Below, piece by piece: positions 25,483 to 38,041 of a DNA stretch of 64,000 nucleotides. Both the position numbers and the translations under genes were made by a program. The stretch comes from Paracoccaceae bacterium. GTDB taxonomy: Bacteria > Pseudomonadota > Alphaproteobacteria > Rhodobacterales > Rhodobacteraceae. The stretch covers positions 1-64,000 of the forward strand of contig NYTV01000133.1 of assembly GCA_002683685.1 (NCBI GenBank), in the 5' to 3' direction. Numbering within the stretch: the first letter of the stretch is position 1; each line of letters starts with the position of its first letter. Under the pieces are notes generated by a model, which saw only the letters and a list, made by a program, of their open reading frames with translations, searched no databases and was not told the origin of the DNA.

Positions 25483-26373
25483 ATGACCCAGAACATGCTT
25501 ACAGTCTCCGCGCTTTATCACTTCACCCGCTTTGATGATCCAAACGCTCTGCGCGCGCCAATGTTGTCACTTTGCGAACATGAGGGCATCAAAGGCACAA
25601 TTTTGCTGGCCAAAGAGGGTATCAACGGCACAGTCGCAGGTCCGAGACAGGGAGTTGCCCGGCTTTGGGCCCATATCGCCGCACTGCCCGGTTGCTCGGA
25701 TTTTGAACATAAAGAGAGCACCGCCAGCGTCATGCCTTTCAAGCGCATGAAAGTCCGCTTGAAAAAAGAAATCGTCACAATGGGCCAACCCAATGTCGAT
25801 CCACGCGCAGGCACTGGTCACTATGTTAATCCGCTCGAATGGAACACGCTGATTTTGGCACCGGATGTTGCGGTGATTGATACGCGCAATGACTATGAGG
25901 TCGGCATCGGCACGTTTGAGGGGGCGATTGATCCCAAAACCAAAACTTTCCGAGAATTTCCCCAATGGTGGGCTGAGAATAAACATCGGTTTCACAACAA
26001 AAAGATTGCCATGTTTTGCACCGGCGGCATTCGTTGTGAAAAATCTACCAACTTTCTGCTCGGTGAAGGGGTTGATGAAGTCTATCACCTCAAGGGCGGA
26101 ATCTTGAAGTATCTCGAAGAGGTGCCGCAGGAAGAGAGCACTTGGCAAGGTGAATGCTTCGTCTTCGACAACCGCGTCTCCGTAGGTCACGGCTTGGTCG
26201 AGGGCAGTTTTGATCAATGCTATGCCTGCCGCAGACCGATCACGGAGTCCGATAAAAATCGTATTGACTATATCAAAGGTGTGCAGTGCCACCAATGTGT
26301 AGACGAATATTCCGATGAGGACCGGGCCCGTTTTGGTGAGCGCCAAAGACAAATCGACGCCGCCGCGAAATAA
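25483..26373 (+). CDS. trhO: tRNA uridine-34 hydroxylase TrhO, rhodanese domain
   Basis: A 296-residue YceA-family protein, known in E. coli to form 5-hydroxyuridine at wobble position 34 of tRNA using molecular oxygen. An N-terminal acylphosphatase-like region (GTILLAKEGINGTVAG) precedes the rhodanese domain with the active cysteine loop FCTGGIRCEKST near residue 185. A C-terminal CxxC pair (CYACRRP, CHQC) follows. I start at 25483, where the family N-terminus begins; the extension to 25459 is short and polar. Its stop is eight bases from the convergent flavoprotein gene. Confidence 0.93.
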   Translation: MTQNMLTVSALYHFTRFDDPNALRAPMLSLCEHEGIKGTILLAKEGINGTVAGPRQGVARLWAHIAALPGCSDFEHKESTASVMPFKRMKVRLKKEIVTMGQPNVDPRAGTGHYVNPLEWNTLILAPDVAVIDTRNDYEVGIGTFEGAIDPKTKTFREFPQWWAENKHRFHNKKIAMFCTGGIRCEKSTNFLLGEGVDEVYHLKGGILKYLEEVPQEESTWQGECFVFDNRVSVGHGLVEGSFDQCYACRRPITESDKNRIDYIKGVQCHQCVDEYSDEDRARFGERQRQIDAAAK

Positions 26374-26380
26374 TCTCGCC

Positions 26381-27751
26381 TCACTGAGATTTGATCCAAG
26401 CGCCAAGCCGGGCAAGATGCGGCGCATAAGCTCTACCTTTGGCCTCAGCGCGATCGGCAGCTTTCAACACAGCATATAGTCCACGCACAGCCATCCAGCG
26501 CAACGGTTCGCGCTCCCAAGCTCGAACCCTACGGTTGACCCATGGCAATTGGGTCAATGTCGTGGGTTTTGACAGCACCAAGTCACGCAGCGTCCGCCCG
26601 GCTAAATTGGCCGAGGTTAAACCAACCCCTACATATCCGCCCGCCCAACCGATCTGGGTTTCAACATCCAACCCAACAGTGGCGCACCAATCCCTCGGAA
26701 CGCCCAAGACCCCCTGCCAAGCATGGGCCAAAGGAACGTGCGCCGCCGCAGGGAACAAACGCGCAAGAACCCCCTGCAATTGCGCAATTGTGCCCGAGGT
26801 GGGCCGGCCATCCTGTTGGATCTTGGAATTCCAAAGATATGGCAGCCCACGACCGCCAATCGCGATGCGCCCATCTGCTGTCCGCTGGCAATAACAATAG
26901 GCGTGAGCCATATCCCCAATCAGTTGCGCCCCCGTCCAGCCGATGTCCCGCCACAACTCTAGGGGCAGAGGCTTGGTCACAATTTGCGCAGAATTGAGAG
27001 GCAACCAATCGCGTTCATATCCCGACAATCGAGCGCTGTAACCTTCGGTTGCTTTCAAAACCACCCCACAGGCGATCCGCCCCTGATCGGTGATGACCTG
27101 ACCTTTTGAAATTTCATCGGCCCGGGTCGCTTCGTAAATCGTAACCCCAAGTCGCGCCACAGCATCGGCCAATCCGCGCACGAATTTGGCCGGCTGAATC
27201 CGCGCCACACCAGAGGTCACAAGCGCGCCCTTGGCTCCGGGAATGGCAATCCGCGCGCGCAATTGCGCTTCATTTTCAAGCCAACTGCGATGATCGCCCC
27301 AATGGTGCAAACGCTTCAATTCAGGCGCAAGACGTTGAAACTGTTGCGCATTCGTAGCTATGGCCAATTCTTCTGTTCGGTGGATATCAGCCTCGAAACC
27401 TTCGGCTTCAGCCACAGCAATCACCTCATCAACAGTGCCGTGAAACGCCGCCACCATGGCCTTCACCTGATCGGCTGTACCACTGCTCAAGTATTTTTCA
27501 TGATCCCAAGCGAAATTGCCTGACACCCACCCGCCATTGCGGCCAGAGGCGCCAAACCCGGCAAACTTCTCTTCCACAATAACAATGGTCAACGTCGGGT
27601 CGGCTTTTTTAAGATAATAAGCTGCCCAAAGCCCGGTAAAACCCGCGCCAATGATGCAAATATCTGCGCTTACCGTGCGGTCCAACGCCGGGCGCGGCTT
27701 TGGTAGCCCGCCCAGCTCCTGATACCAAAAGGAAACGCCGCCGCGTTGCAT
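26381..27751 (-). CDS. FAD-dependent amine/amino-acid oxidoreductase (DAO family)
   Basis: A 456-residue flavoprotein of the DAO/PuuB type. The N-terminal dinucleotide fold reads ADICIIGAGFTGLWAAYYL (GxGxxG), followed by EEKFAGFGASGRNGGWVSG, the pattern of gamma-glutamylputrescine oxidase and related enzymes. The C-terminus has the FAD contact WAGGYVGVGLTSANLAGRTL. I prefer the ATG at 27751 over a GTG at 27763, which lies too close to the GGGGAG motif. Substrate is not deducible; no polyamine genes are adjacent. Confidence 0.85.
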   Translation of the reverse strand: MQRGGVSFWYQELGGLPKPRPALDRTVSADICIIGAGFTGLWAAYYLKKADPTLTIVIVEEKFAGFGASGRNGGWVSGNFAWDHEKYLSSGTADQVKAMVAAFHGTVDEVIAVAEAEGFEADIHRTEELAIATNAQQFQRLAPELKRLHHWGDHRSWLENEAQLRARIAIPGAKGALVTSGVARIQPAKFVRGLADAVARLGVTIYEATRADEISKGQVITDQGRIACGVVLKATEGYSARLSGYERDWLPLNSAQIVTKPLPLELWRDIGWTGAQLIGDMAHAYCYCQRTADGRIAIGGRGLPYLWNSKIQQDGRPTSGTIAQLQGVLARLFPAAAHVPLAHAWQGVLGVPRDWCATVGLDVETQIGWAGGYVGVGLTSANLAGRTLRDLVLSKPTTLTQLPWVNRRVRAWEREPLRWMAVRGLYAVLKAADRAEAKGRAYAPHLARLGAWIKSQ

Positions 27752-27780
27752 TGCCCCATGCACTCCCCGTTTGGTCAGTT

Positions 27781-30964
<3,184 letters not shown>

Positions 30965-30968
<4 letters not shown>

Positions 30969-32071
30969 TTTAGATCCACTTTTGATTTCCCCTCAACCTC
31001 TGTTACCAATAGATGCTGCGCCCTGTCACCAAGTTGTTCAAACAGTTCAGGCCCAGTACCACTCATCCAAGCCTGAGCGCCCAGGGCGCAAATTTCATCA
31101 TAGAGCGCTGCTCTGCGGGCCGCGTCCAAATGTGCTGCGACCTCATCTAGAAGTAGGATCGGCGGAAGGCCCGTTTGTTGTTTCAGCGCACGGCCGTTGG
31201 CAAGGATGAGCGAAATCAAAAGTGCCTTTTGCTCCCCTGTGGAGCTGTCTTTTGCAGGAACATTTTTTGCTGCAAAGACGCCGAACAGGTCATCGCGATG
31301 CGGACCCGCCAAACTGCGACCCGCGGCTAGATCGCGGCTGCGATAATCGGCCAGAAGTTGAGCAAGATCATCGCTATTATCTGAAAAATATATGTTTTCA
31401 GAATTGGTCAGGGTCAAATGCGCAGTTGGAAAGGCTGTTTCGGCCTGATCCTGCGCCGCGTGGATATACGCCAGGGTCTCCTTTCGTGCCTTTCTGATTT
31501 TCACACCAGTGGCGGCCATTTGCCCCTCAATGGCCCTATACCAATGGGCATCCACGACTCGTTCTTTCAGCAGACGATTACGTTCACGCATGGCTTTTTC
31601 ATAAAGGAGCACCTGCTCGCCGTGGTTTGGGTCAAAGGAGAGAGTCATACGATCTAAAAACCGCCGGCGCCCCTCGGCACCTTCAATCCAAATACGATCC
31701 ATTGCGGGGATCAACCATAAGACACGCGCAACGCGCCCCAACATGACCTGAGTGGCCGTTTTACCATCAATCCGCAGCTGGCGCGCCGCGCCATTTTGCG
31801 ACCAGGTTTCTATCTCATGCAGACGATCCTGCTTGCGTAAAACAGCCGAGATCTTCCAGCCCAGCGCCTCTGGACGGCGCGTCATGTCTTCCGCGCTCGA
31901 CCGCCGCACACCACGTCCGGGCGAAAGCAGGGATACTGCCTCTAAAATATTGGTCTTGCCGGCCCCATTGGCTCCGTAAATCGCAACCGGCCGCAGGTCG
32001 CATTCGATCTGCACCACATGATGCGACCGAAAATGCGAAAGGCTTAAAGATTCAACAGCAAGATTGGGCAT
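30965..32071 (-). CDS. recF: DNA replication and repair protein RecF
   Basis: A 368-residue SMC-like ATPase that helps load RecA at gaps. Walker A is IYGANGAGKTNILEAVSLLSPGRG near residue 35; the ABC signature is in AKDSSTGEQKALLISLIL and Walker B in PPILLLDEVAAHLD. It follows dnaN by 25 bp and overlaps the lysE-type gene by four bases. Its start at 32071 matches the family N-terminus, in which the first beta strand leads directly into the FRSHHVVQ segment. Confidence 0.95.
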
Positions 32072-32096
32072 CTGCGCCCTTCAACTTCACGCCAGC

Positions 32097-33215
32097 TTAA
32101 ACGCGCATGGGCATAACGACATAAATGGCCGATGTGTCATTGCCCTCACGCATCAAGGTTGGATCCCCTGAAGTGTTAAATAGGAACACGGCATTTTCCC
32201 GATCAACCTGACTGGCAATTTCGAGCAGATATTTCGCGTTAAAGCCAATTTCCAATTTTTCATCACCATAGGCGACGGCCAATTCTTCTTCGGCGGCACC
32301 GCTGTCTGGCGCATTAACCGACAGGATCAGGCGGTCTTCATCCAGTGCCAATTTCACAGCACGCGACCGCTCTGAGGAAACAGTAGCCACGCGGTCAACT
32401 GCCTTGGCAAATTCGGCCGCATCCACTTCCAATTTCCGCGTATTGCCCGCAGGGATCACACGTGTGTAATCTGGGAAGGTGCCATCAATCACTTTTGAGG
32501 TCAGCGTCACATTTGGCGTCGCAAAGCGCACTTTGGTTTCCGAAACTGAAACGGCAATCTGTGCGTCATCATCATCAAGCAATTTGCGCATTTCACCAAC
32601 AGTTTTACGCGGCACAATCACACCAGGCATGTCTCCGGCACCGGTCGGCAGATCCGCATCAATCCGCGCCAGTCGGTGACCATCTGTGGCGACACAGCGG
32701 AACGTTTGACCGCCATCGCCCTCAGCCACATGCATATAAACACCGTTCAAATAATAACGGGTCTCTTCGGTGGAAATGGCAAATTTTGATTTGTCAAAGA
32801 GCCGGCGCAGGGTCATCGCAGAAGCGGTGAAATTGCAGGCATATTCGGAAGTAGCCATAACCGGGAAATCTTCCTTCGGTAGGGTCGTCAAAGAAAAATT
32901 GGATCGGCCTGCTTCAACCGTCAAACGGCCAGAGGCGCCGTCATCGGTCAAAGTCACCAAAGCCCCGTCAGGCAATTTTCGCACAATCTCATGCAACGTC
33001 ACCGCAGAGACCGTGCTGGCCCCTGCGCGCTCCACCATAGCTGTCACACGATCTACAACCTCAATGTCCAAATCTGTCGCACGAAACGACGCATGCTCTC
33101 CACTTGCCTCAATCAATACATTTGCCAAGATTGGAATTGTATTCCGACGCTCTACAACGGACTGAGCTTGGGACACAGCCTTCAACAAAGTTGCGCGTTC
33201 AATAGACAGTTTCAT
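32097..33215 (-). CDS. dnaN: DNA polymerase III beta subunit (sliding clamp)
   Basis: A 372-residue clamp with the three repeated beta domains of the family. The start MKLSIERATLLKAVSQAQSVVERRNTIPILANVL is canonical, and the protein ends with the hydrophobic-pocket tail SAIYVVMPMRV, where client proteins bind. It lies 102 bp downstream of dnaA on the same strand, with a DnaA-box-like site in between, and is followed by recF. Confidence 0.97.
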   Translation of the reverse strand: MKLSIERATLLKAVSQAQSVVERRNTIPILANVLIEASGEHASFRATDLDIEVVDRVTAMVERAGASTVSAVTLHEIVRKLPDGALVTLTDDGASGRLTVEAGRSNFSLTTLPKEDFPVMATSEYACNFTASAMTLRRLFDKSKFAISTEETRYYLNGVYMHVAEGDGGQTFRCVATDGHRLARIDADLPTGAGDMPGVIVPRKTVGEMRKLLDDDDAQIAVSVSETKVRFATPNVTLTSKVIDGTFPDYTRVIPAGNTRKLEVDAAEFAKAVDRVATVSSERSRAVKLALDEDRLILSVNAPDSGAAEEELAVAYGDEKLEIGFNAKYLLEIASQVDRENAVFLFNTSGDPTLMREGNDTSAIYVVMPMRV

Positions 33216-33256
33216 TGCCGTTCTCCGTCACGTATTTGAAGATAAACCGTAAAGAG

Positions 33257-33265
33257 TTTTCCACA
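33257..33265 (+). promoter_or_regulatory. DnaA-box-like site in the dnaA-dnaN gap
   Basis: TTTTCCACA fits the relaxed DnaA-box consensus TTWTNCACA. It lies in the 102-bp space between dnaA and dnaN and could let DnaA control dnaN, but one site by chance is possible. Confidence 0.4.
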
Positions 33266-33317
33266 GGACACAAGGGTGTGTGAACGGGTTTTAACCCTTA
33301 AAGGTTTTGAAAGGAAG

Positions 33318-34664
33318 CTATGCCTCCAGTGAACGCCGCAATAGGTCCAGATCGTCGGACATTTGACTGTCTTGGTTGCGTAAATCCTCGATTTTCCGCA
33401 CTCCATGCATAACCGTCGTATGGTCGCGACCGCCGAATCTGCGGCCGATTTCTGGCAATGAACGGCTGGTCAACTGCTTGCACAGATACATGGCAATCTG
33501 GCGCGGCCGCGCAAAACTGCGCAGGCGCTTTGGTCCCAGCATATCTGACAGGCGGATATTATAGTGGTCGCTCACTTTACGCTGAATTTCCTCGACCGTA
33601 ACCTTGCGGTCAGAAGCACGCAAAATATCAGAGAGACAATCTTGGGTCAGCTCAACCGTTATTTCACGCCCGACCAATGAGGCAAAGGCAAAGAGCCGGG
33701 TCAAAGCCCCCTCGAGAACGCGTACATTGGTTGAAATGCGATGTGCTAAAAATTCCACAACTTCTTGACGCACTTCAATGCCCGGATAGCTGGACTGATA
33801 CAACTCAATTTTAGACTGCAAAATACCAAGGCGCAGCTCATAGGTGGTGGGATGTAAATCCACCACCAACCCGCATTGCAAACGGCTGGCGATGCGATCT
33901 TCCAACTGTTTTATCTCACCCGGCGCGCGGTCAGCGGAAATTATAATTTGCTTGTTTTGATCCACCAAAGCATTGAACGTATGGAAGAACTCCTCTTGAG
34001 TACTGTCTTTTCCGCCAATGAATTGCACATCATCCACCATTAAGACATCTACCGAGCGGAACAGCTCTTTGAAATCCATCATCTTGCGCTCACGCAAGGC
34101 CTGTACGAATCGATACATGAATTGTTCAGCAGAGAGATACATCACATTGATATCGGGACGATTCGACTGAAGCTCCCAAGCAATTGAATGCATCAAATGG
34201 GTTTTTCCCAAGCCTACACCACCATATAAAAATAAAGGATTAAAGGTGACTGGACCCGCTTCCGCAACACGTTTCGCTGCTGCATGGGCCAACTCATTAG
34301 GCTTGCCCACAACAAAATTTTCAAACACGAAACGTTGGTCGAGCTTTGCACCTTGTATTTCGCGCGGCTTCACTGGCTCTGCGATAGCGGGGGACGACTG
34401 GCGCGCGACTGGCGCTTGTTCCGAACGCCCCACGGAAAACGTCGCACGGGTAACCTCAAAGCCAGATTCACGCATTTGATAGAGGATTTGATCTTCGAAA
34501 TGCTGGCGCACGTAATTACCGAAAAAACTGGTCGGCACAAAAAATTCTGCTGCACCGTCCGATTCGCCCATAAATTGTAGGGGCTCAATCCATGATTTGT
34601 AGTTGTTGTTCCCGAGAGACCTTCGCAAGCGATCCGCGGCAATATCCCAAAACTCTAGTGCCAT
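33318..34664 (-). CDS. dnaA: Chromosomal replication initiator DnaA
   Basis: A 448-residue AAA+ initiator. Domain I is short (FWDIAADRLRRSLGNNNYKSWIEPL), domain II is a brief Pro/Ala linker (about 90-110), and domain III has Walker A GGVGLGKTHLMH and Walker B VLMVDDVQF. Domain IV has the DNA-binding signature FGGRDHTTVMHGVRKIE. The ATG at 34664 gives MALEFWD; a GTG three codons upstream (34673) is an alternative. It heads dnaA-dnaN-recF-lysE-gyrB and faces away from the candidate origin. Confidence 0.97.
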   Translation of the reverse strand: MALEFWDIAADRLRRSLGNNNYKSWIEPLQFMGESDGAAEFFVPTSFFGNYVRQHFEDQILYQMRESGFEVTRATFSVGRSEQAPVARQSSPAIAEPVKPREIQGAKLDQRFVFENFVVGKPNELAHAAAKRVAEAGPVTFNPLFLYGGVGLGKTHLMHSIAWELQSNRPDINVMYLSAEQFMYRFVQALRERKMMDFKELFRSVDVLMVDDVQFIGGKDSTQEEFFHTFNALVDQNKQIIISADRAPGEIKQLEDRIASRLQCGLVVDLHPTTYELRLGILQSKIELYQSSYPGIEVRQEVVEFLAHRISTNVRVLEGALTRLFAFASLVGREITVELTQDCLSDILRASDRKVTVEEIQRKVSDHYNIRLSDMLGPKRLRSFARPRQIAMYLCKQLTSRSLPEIGRRFGGRDHTTVMHGVRKIEDLRNQDSQMSDDLDLLRRSLEA

Positions 34665-34673
34665 ACGCTTCAC

Positions 34674-35042
34674 TTAATCCCAATACAAACGACCACTCGT
34701 CCGGTCTACCTTCAACGCGCCCAATGACAACGTCGCTCAAATTTCTTTGTCACCGACCACTCAGTAGGCAGACACGCATTCCGAACAATAGCGTCCATGA
34801 CCCATGAAATGGATTTATCATGTTGTATAATCCCAAGGTCATGTCGCCGTGCAGCAGTGGCAATCTCTTGGGACAGTTATCCCCCGGAGCACTTAAGGTG
34901 ACTCGTTGAGACATTTTTATCCCCCGGCCAAGTGACTCTGCAACAGATCTTAATTCTTGACTCGGTATTTTTTGAAAAAGAATCTCTTTTTATCTATGGT
35001 TGTCATAATTTGGTCTCAAAAAATATAAATTTTACCGTCACT
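34674..35042. other. Candidate chromosomal origin region (dnaA-rpsT gap)
   Basis: About 370 bases without a gene between dnaA and the rpsT terminator. The right half (from 34940) is strongly AT-rich and suited to unwinding. It carries four GANTC methylation sites within 85 bp (34900, 34934, 34959, 34980) and two TTATCCCCCGG repeats 40 bp apart that match the DnaA box at seven of nine positions. No perfect TTATCCACA is present. Position beside dnaA and these features support an origin; this is inference. Confidence 0.55.
34877..34927 (+). repeat. Two TTATCCCCCGG direct repeats, 40 bp apart
   Basis: Identical 11-base repeats at 34877-34887 and 34917-34927. The 40-bp period is close to four helical turns, so both would lie on the same face of the DNA. 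Their first six bases are those of a DnaA box. Confidence 0.8.
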
Positions 35043-35076
35043 TAAAAGAAAAAGAGCGCGGGAATTTTCCCACGCC
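35043..35076 (-). terminator. Rho-independent terminator of rpsT
   Basis: On the minus strand GCGTGGGAA pairs with TTCCCGCGC (one G-T wobble) and is followed by TCTTTTTCTTTT, 27 bp after the rpsT stop. Confidence 0.9.
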
Positions 35077-35102
35077 CAAAATTCATGAATTTGTAACAAT
35101 TA

Positions 35103-35366
35103 TTAAGACAGGCTCTTAACCCGTGAGGCCAAGCGCGAAACTTTGCGGGATGCTGTGTTTTTGTGGAAGATGCCTTTTGTAACACCGCGCATCAGCTCAG
35201 GCTGTGCGGCGCGCAAAGCTTCAGTTGCCGCGGCTTTGTCGCCGGACGCAATCGCTTCTTCAACAGCGCGAAGAAATGTGCGGATACGAGATTTGCGGGC
35301 TTTGTTAACCGCTGTGCGGCGCTCAATTTGACGTGCGCGCTTCTTTGCTTGTGGTGAATTTGCCAT
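35103..35366 (-). CDS. rpsT: 30S ribosomal protein S20
   Basis: An 87-residue basic protein that binds 16S rRNA in the small-subunit body. The start [17 protein letters not shown] at 35366 is canonical; eleven upstream in-frame residues are not family-like. The conserved helix pattern [23 protein letters not shown] and the C-terminal [21 protein letters not shown] are intact. It lies beside the candidate origin, as in other Rhodobacterales, and is transcribed alone between two gaps. Confidence 0.97.
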   Translation of the reverse strand: MANSPQAKKRARQIERRTAVNKARKSRIRTFLRAVEEAIASGDKAAATEALRAAQPELMRGVTKGIFHKNTASRKVSRLASRVKSLS

Positions 35367-35515
35367 GTAATCAGGTCCTAACTTAATCTTGTGCCACACG
35401 TATCACCGCTAGGCCCAAACCCTATGGACCGGATTATCTAAAGCCAAGCGGGCCACACGCGCATTTTCTGAGGCTGCGTATATCCGCTTTCTATGGAGAT
35501 GCAAACCAATTTTAC

Positions 35516-36292
35516 CTATTTATCGCGAAATTGCGGCTCTCTTTTCTCGACAAAGGCCGCCATACCCTCTTTTTGGTCTTCTGTTGCAAACATCGAATGA
35601 AACACGCGCCGTTCAAACAACAGACCTTCCGCCAATGTGGTCTCATAAGATCTGTTCACCGCACCCTTGGCCGCCTTAATAGAGATTTGTGATTTTTCAG
35701 CAATTTTTCCCGCAACCTCCAGGGCCACTTCCATCAATTTTTTCACCGGCACCACGCGGCTGACCAACCCTGAGCGCTCCGCTTCCGCGGCATCCATAAA
35801 ACGCCCGGTCAAATGCATATCCATAGCTTTGGATTTTCCAACGAAACGGGTCAAGCGCTGCGTTCCGCCGATACCTGCGATGACGCCAAGATTGATTTCT
35901 GGCTGCCCAAATTTCGCATTGTCAGCGCAAATAATAAAGTCACAAAGCATCGCGAGCTCGCAACCACCGCCCAAAGCATAGCCTGCCACGGCTGCAATTG
36001 TTGGCTTCCGAGCCTCTTGCAACGGGCCTATACTAGCACCGAATAGATCATCAGACACAACGTCCACAAAACTCTTTTCTGCCATCTCAGTGATATCGGC
36101 ACCAGCCGCAAAGGCTTTCTCCGATCCGGTTATTACCATGCAACGGACTTTGTCGTTCGCTTCAGCCTGGCGCACCGCATCGCCGAGTTCTGCCACCAAT
36201 TGGCTATTCAGCGCATTCAATGCCGATGGGCGGTTCAATTTGATGACGCAGATATGATCTGCAATCTCTACGATGATGGTCTCATAAGCCAT
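35516..36292 (-). CDS. Enoyl-CoA hydratase (crotonase family)
   Basis: A 258-residue crotonase-fold enzyme that hydrates 2-trans-enoyl-CoA in fatty-acid beta-oxidation. The oxyanion-hole residues lie in [11 protein letters not shown] and [16 protein letters not shown]; the catalytic glutamates correspond to E in [10 protein letters not shown] and in [19 protein letters not shown]. The length and the C-terminal [12 protein letters not shown] are standard. It sits between rpsT and mutM without overlap, an order common in roseobacters, but has no beta-oxidation neighbours. Confidence 0.93.
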   Translation of the reverse strand: MAYETIIVEIADHICVIKLNRPSALNALNSQLVAELGDAVRQAEANDKVRCMVITGSEKAFAAGADITEMAEKSFVDVVSDDLFGASIGPLQEARKPTIAAVAGYALGGGCELAMLCDFIICADNAKFGQPEINLGVIAGIGGTQRLTRFVGKSKAMDMHLTGRFMDAAEAERSGLVSRVVPVKKLMEVALEVAGKIAEKSQISIKAAKGAVNRSYETTLAEGLLFERRVFHSMFATEDQKEGMAAFVEKREPQFRDK

Positions 36293-36354
36293 AGTGGTCC
36301 CAGCATTGCCTCTATCAGGCGTTAAGGCCTATCACGTTCGCCGCCTATTTCAAG

Positions 36355-37206
36355 CTATCTCTGACAGGTCGGACAATAGAAGCTAGAGCGCCCCGATTGG
36401 CTCACCCGCGCAATTATGCCGCCGCATCCCGCATGTTTGCAGGGCTGGGATTCTCGGTCGTAAACGTGGAAACTGTGTTGAAAATAACCCAGCTCTCCCC
36501 CTGTTTGACGATAATCCTTAAGACTAGAGCCACCGGCTTCAATCGCCTCTTCCAAAACTGTCCGAATGATTGGCACCAAAGTACCCACCTGCATTTTGGA
36601 CAGGTTTTTGGCCTTACGCATGGGCAAAATTTTGGCCCGAAAGAGCACTTCGCAGACATAAATATTGCCCAAACCCGCGATGAGTCGCTGGTCCAAAAGT
36701 GCCGTCTTAATCGGCGTATTGCGCCCCTCGAGTGCTGCGGCCAAATAAGAATCGTCCAGATGGTTGCTCAATGGTTCCAGTCCGAGGCTGGCCAGCATCT
36801 TATGCGTTTCAACCTCCGCGGTCGGTGCAAGATCCATCGCGCCGAAACGTCTGGCGTCGTTGAAGGTCACCCGTGTGTCATTTTCCATATGAAACACCAC
36901 ATGATCATGTTTTTCAGGCGCGGGATGCTCTTGATAAAACTCGCCAATTTGCTGGCCCGAAACCAGCATTCGGCCAGACATCCCGAGATGTACAATCAAA
37001 GTCTCCTGTGTATCCAAGTCCAACAGTATATATTTTGAACGCCGCCTAAGCCGCAGGACTCGCGCTCCAGTGAGCCGTTGCGCCATGTCGGGCGGGAAGG
37101 GCCATCGCAAATCAGGCCGGTTCACCTCCGCACAAATGATTTTTTGGTCTTGCATCGCTGGTTGCAGGCCGCGGCGGACTGTCTCAACCTCTGGTAATTC
37201 GGGCAT
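36355..37206 (-). CDS. mutM: Formamidopyrimidine-DNA glycosylase
   Basis: A 283-residue base-excision enzyme that removes 8-oxoguanine and formamidopyrimidines and nicks the DNA. The catalytic N-terminus is [14 protein letters not shown] (Pro2, Glu3), the conserved lysine is in SKYILLDLD, and the C-terminal zinc finger is CKHAGCGG ... CPTC, with the arginine-bearing hairpin [11 protein letters not shown]. It diverges from ubiE; the space between the two coding starts is 82 bp. Confidence 0.97.
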   Translation of the reverse strand: MPELPEVETVRRGLQPAMQDQKIICAEVNRPDLRWPFPPDMAQRLTGARVLRLRRRSKYILLDLDTQETLIVHLGMSGRMLVSGQQIGEFYQEHPAPEKHDHVVFHMENDTRVTFNDARRFGAMDLAPTAEVETHKMLASLGLEPLSNHLDDSYLAAALEGRNTPIKTALLDQRLIAGLGNIYVCEVLFRAKILPMRKAKNLSKMQVGTLVPIIRTVLEEAIEAGGSSLKDYRQTGGELGYFQHSFHVYDRESQPCKHAGCGGIIARVSQSGRSSFYCPTCQR

Positions 37207-37288
37207 CTCGCGCTTCCTTCTGGTACATCACATTGTATCAGCCGCCCTGCGTATTATAAGGGGGGTGAAGTTACAAAAGGCCCGTTCC

Positions 37289-38041
37289 ATGCAAGACACC
37301 GGTGAAGACACAACCCATTTTGGTTTTGAAACCGTTCCAGAGGTCGAAAAAGCCAGCAAGGTGCAGGGTGTTTTCACCTCCGTGGCCAGCAAATACGACG
37401 TTATGAATGACGTGATGAGTTTTGGAATACACCGTATTTGGAAAGAAGCGATGATGGATTGGCTGGCTCCAAGAGCCGGACAAAAACTTCTCGATGTCGC
37501 TGGTGGTACTGGGGACATAAGTTTCAAATTCCTCAAGCGTGCGGGGTCTGGCCATTCCACAGTGCTTGATATCACTGAAAATATGCTCGTCGAAGGGCGC
37601 AAGCGCGCTGAAACCGCACAAATGGTCGATAATTTGGATTGGGTTGTTGGAGACGCCATGGCCCTGCCCTTTGCAGATAACAGCTTTGATGTCTACACAA
37701 TCAGTTTTGGCATTCGGAACGTAACACGGCCGCAAGAAGCCTTAAATGAGGCCTACCGCGTCTTGCGTCCCGGAGGTCGGTTGATGGTTTTGGAATTTAG
37801 TCAAATACCCGTGCCTTTGGCCCAAAAGGCCTATGATCTCTATTCCTTCAATGTCATTCCACGCATGGGCCAGATGATCGCCAATGACCGCGCCAGCTAC
37901 CAATATCTTGTCGAATCGATTCGCAAATTTCCTGATCAAGAGACATTTTTGAGCATGGTGCAGCAGGCAGGATTTGAAAATACCAGCTATCGCAACCTAT
38001 CGCTCGGTATCGCAGCCTTGCATTCCGGATGGAAAATTTAG
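37289..38041 (+). CDS. ubiE: Demethylmenaquinone/2-polyprenyl-benzoquinol methyltransferase UbiE
   Basis: A 250-residue SAM-dependent C-methyltransferase of ubiquinone synthesis. The start at 37289 ([16 protein letters not shown]) gives the family N-terminus. Signatures are [21 protein letters not shown], the SAM loop [39 protein letters not shown] and [16 protein letters not shown]. An 'open' extension upstream runs through the mutM promoter. ubiB starts directly after its stop, so they form an operon. Confidence 0.97.
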   Translation: MQDTGEDTTHFGFETVPEVEKASKVQGVFTSVASKYDVMNDVMSFGIHRIWKEAMMDWLAPRAGQKLLDVAGGTGDISFKFLKRAGSGHSTVLDITENMLVEGRKRAETAQMVDNLDWVVGDAMALPFADNSFDVYTISFGIRNVTRPQEALNEAYRVLRPGGRLMVLEFSQIPVPLAQKAYDLYSFNVIPRMGQMIANDRASYQYLVESIRKFPDQETFLSMVQQAGFENTSYRNLSLGIAALHSGWKI

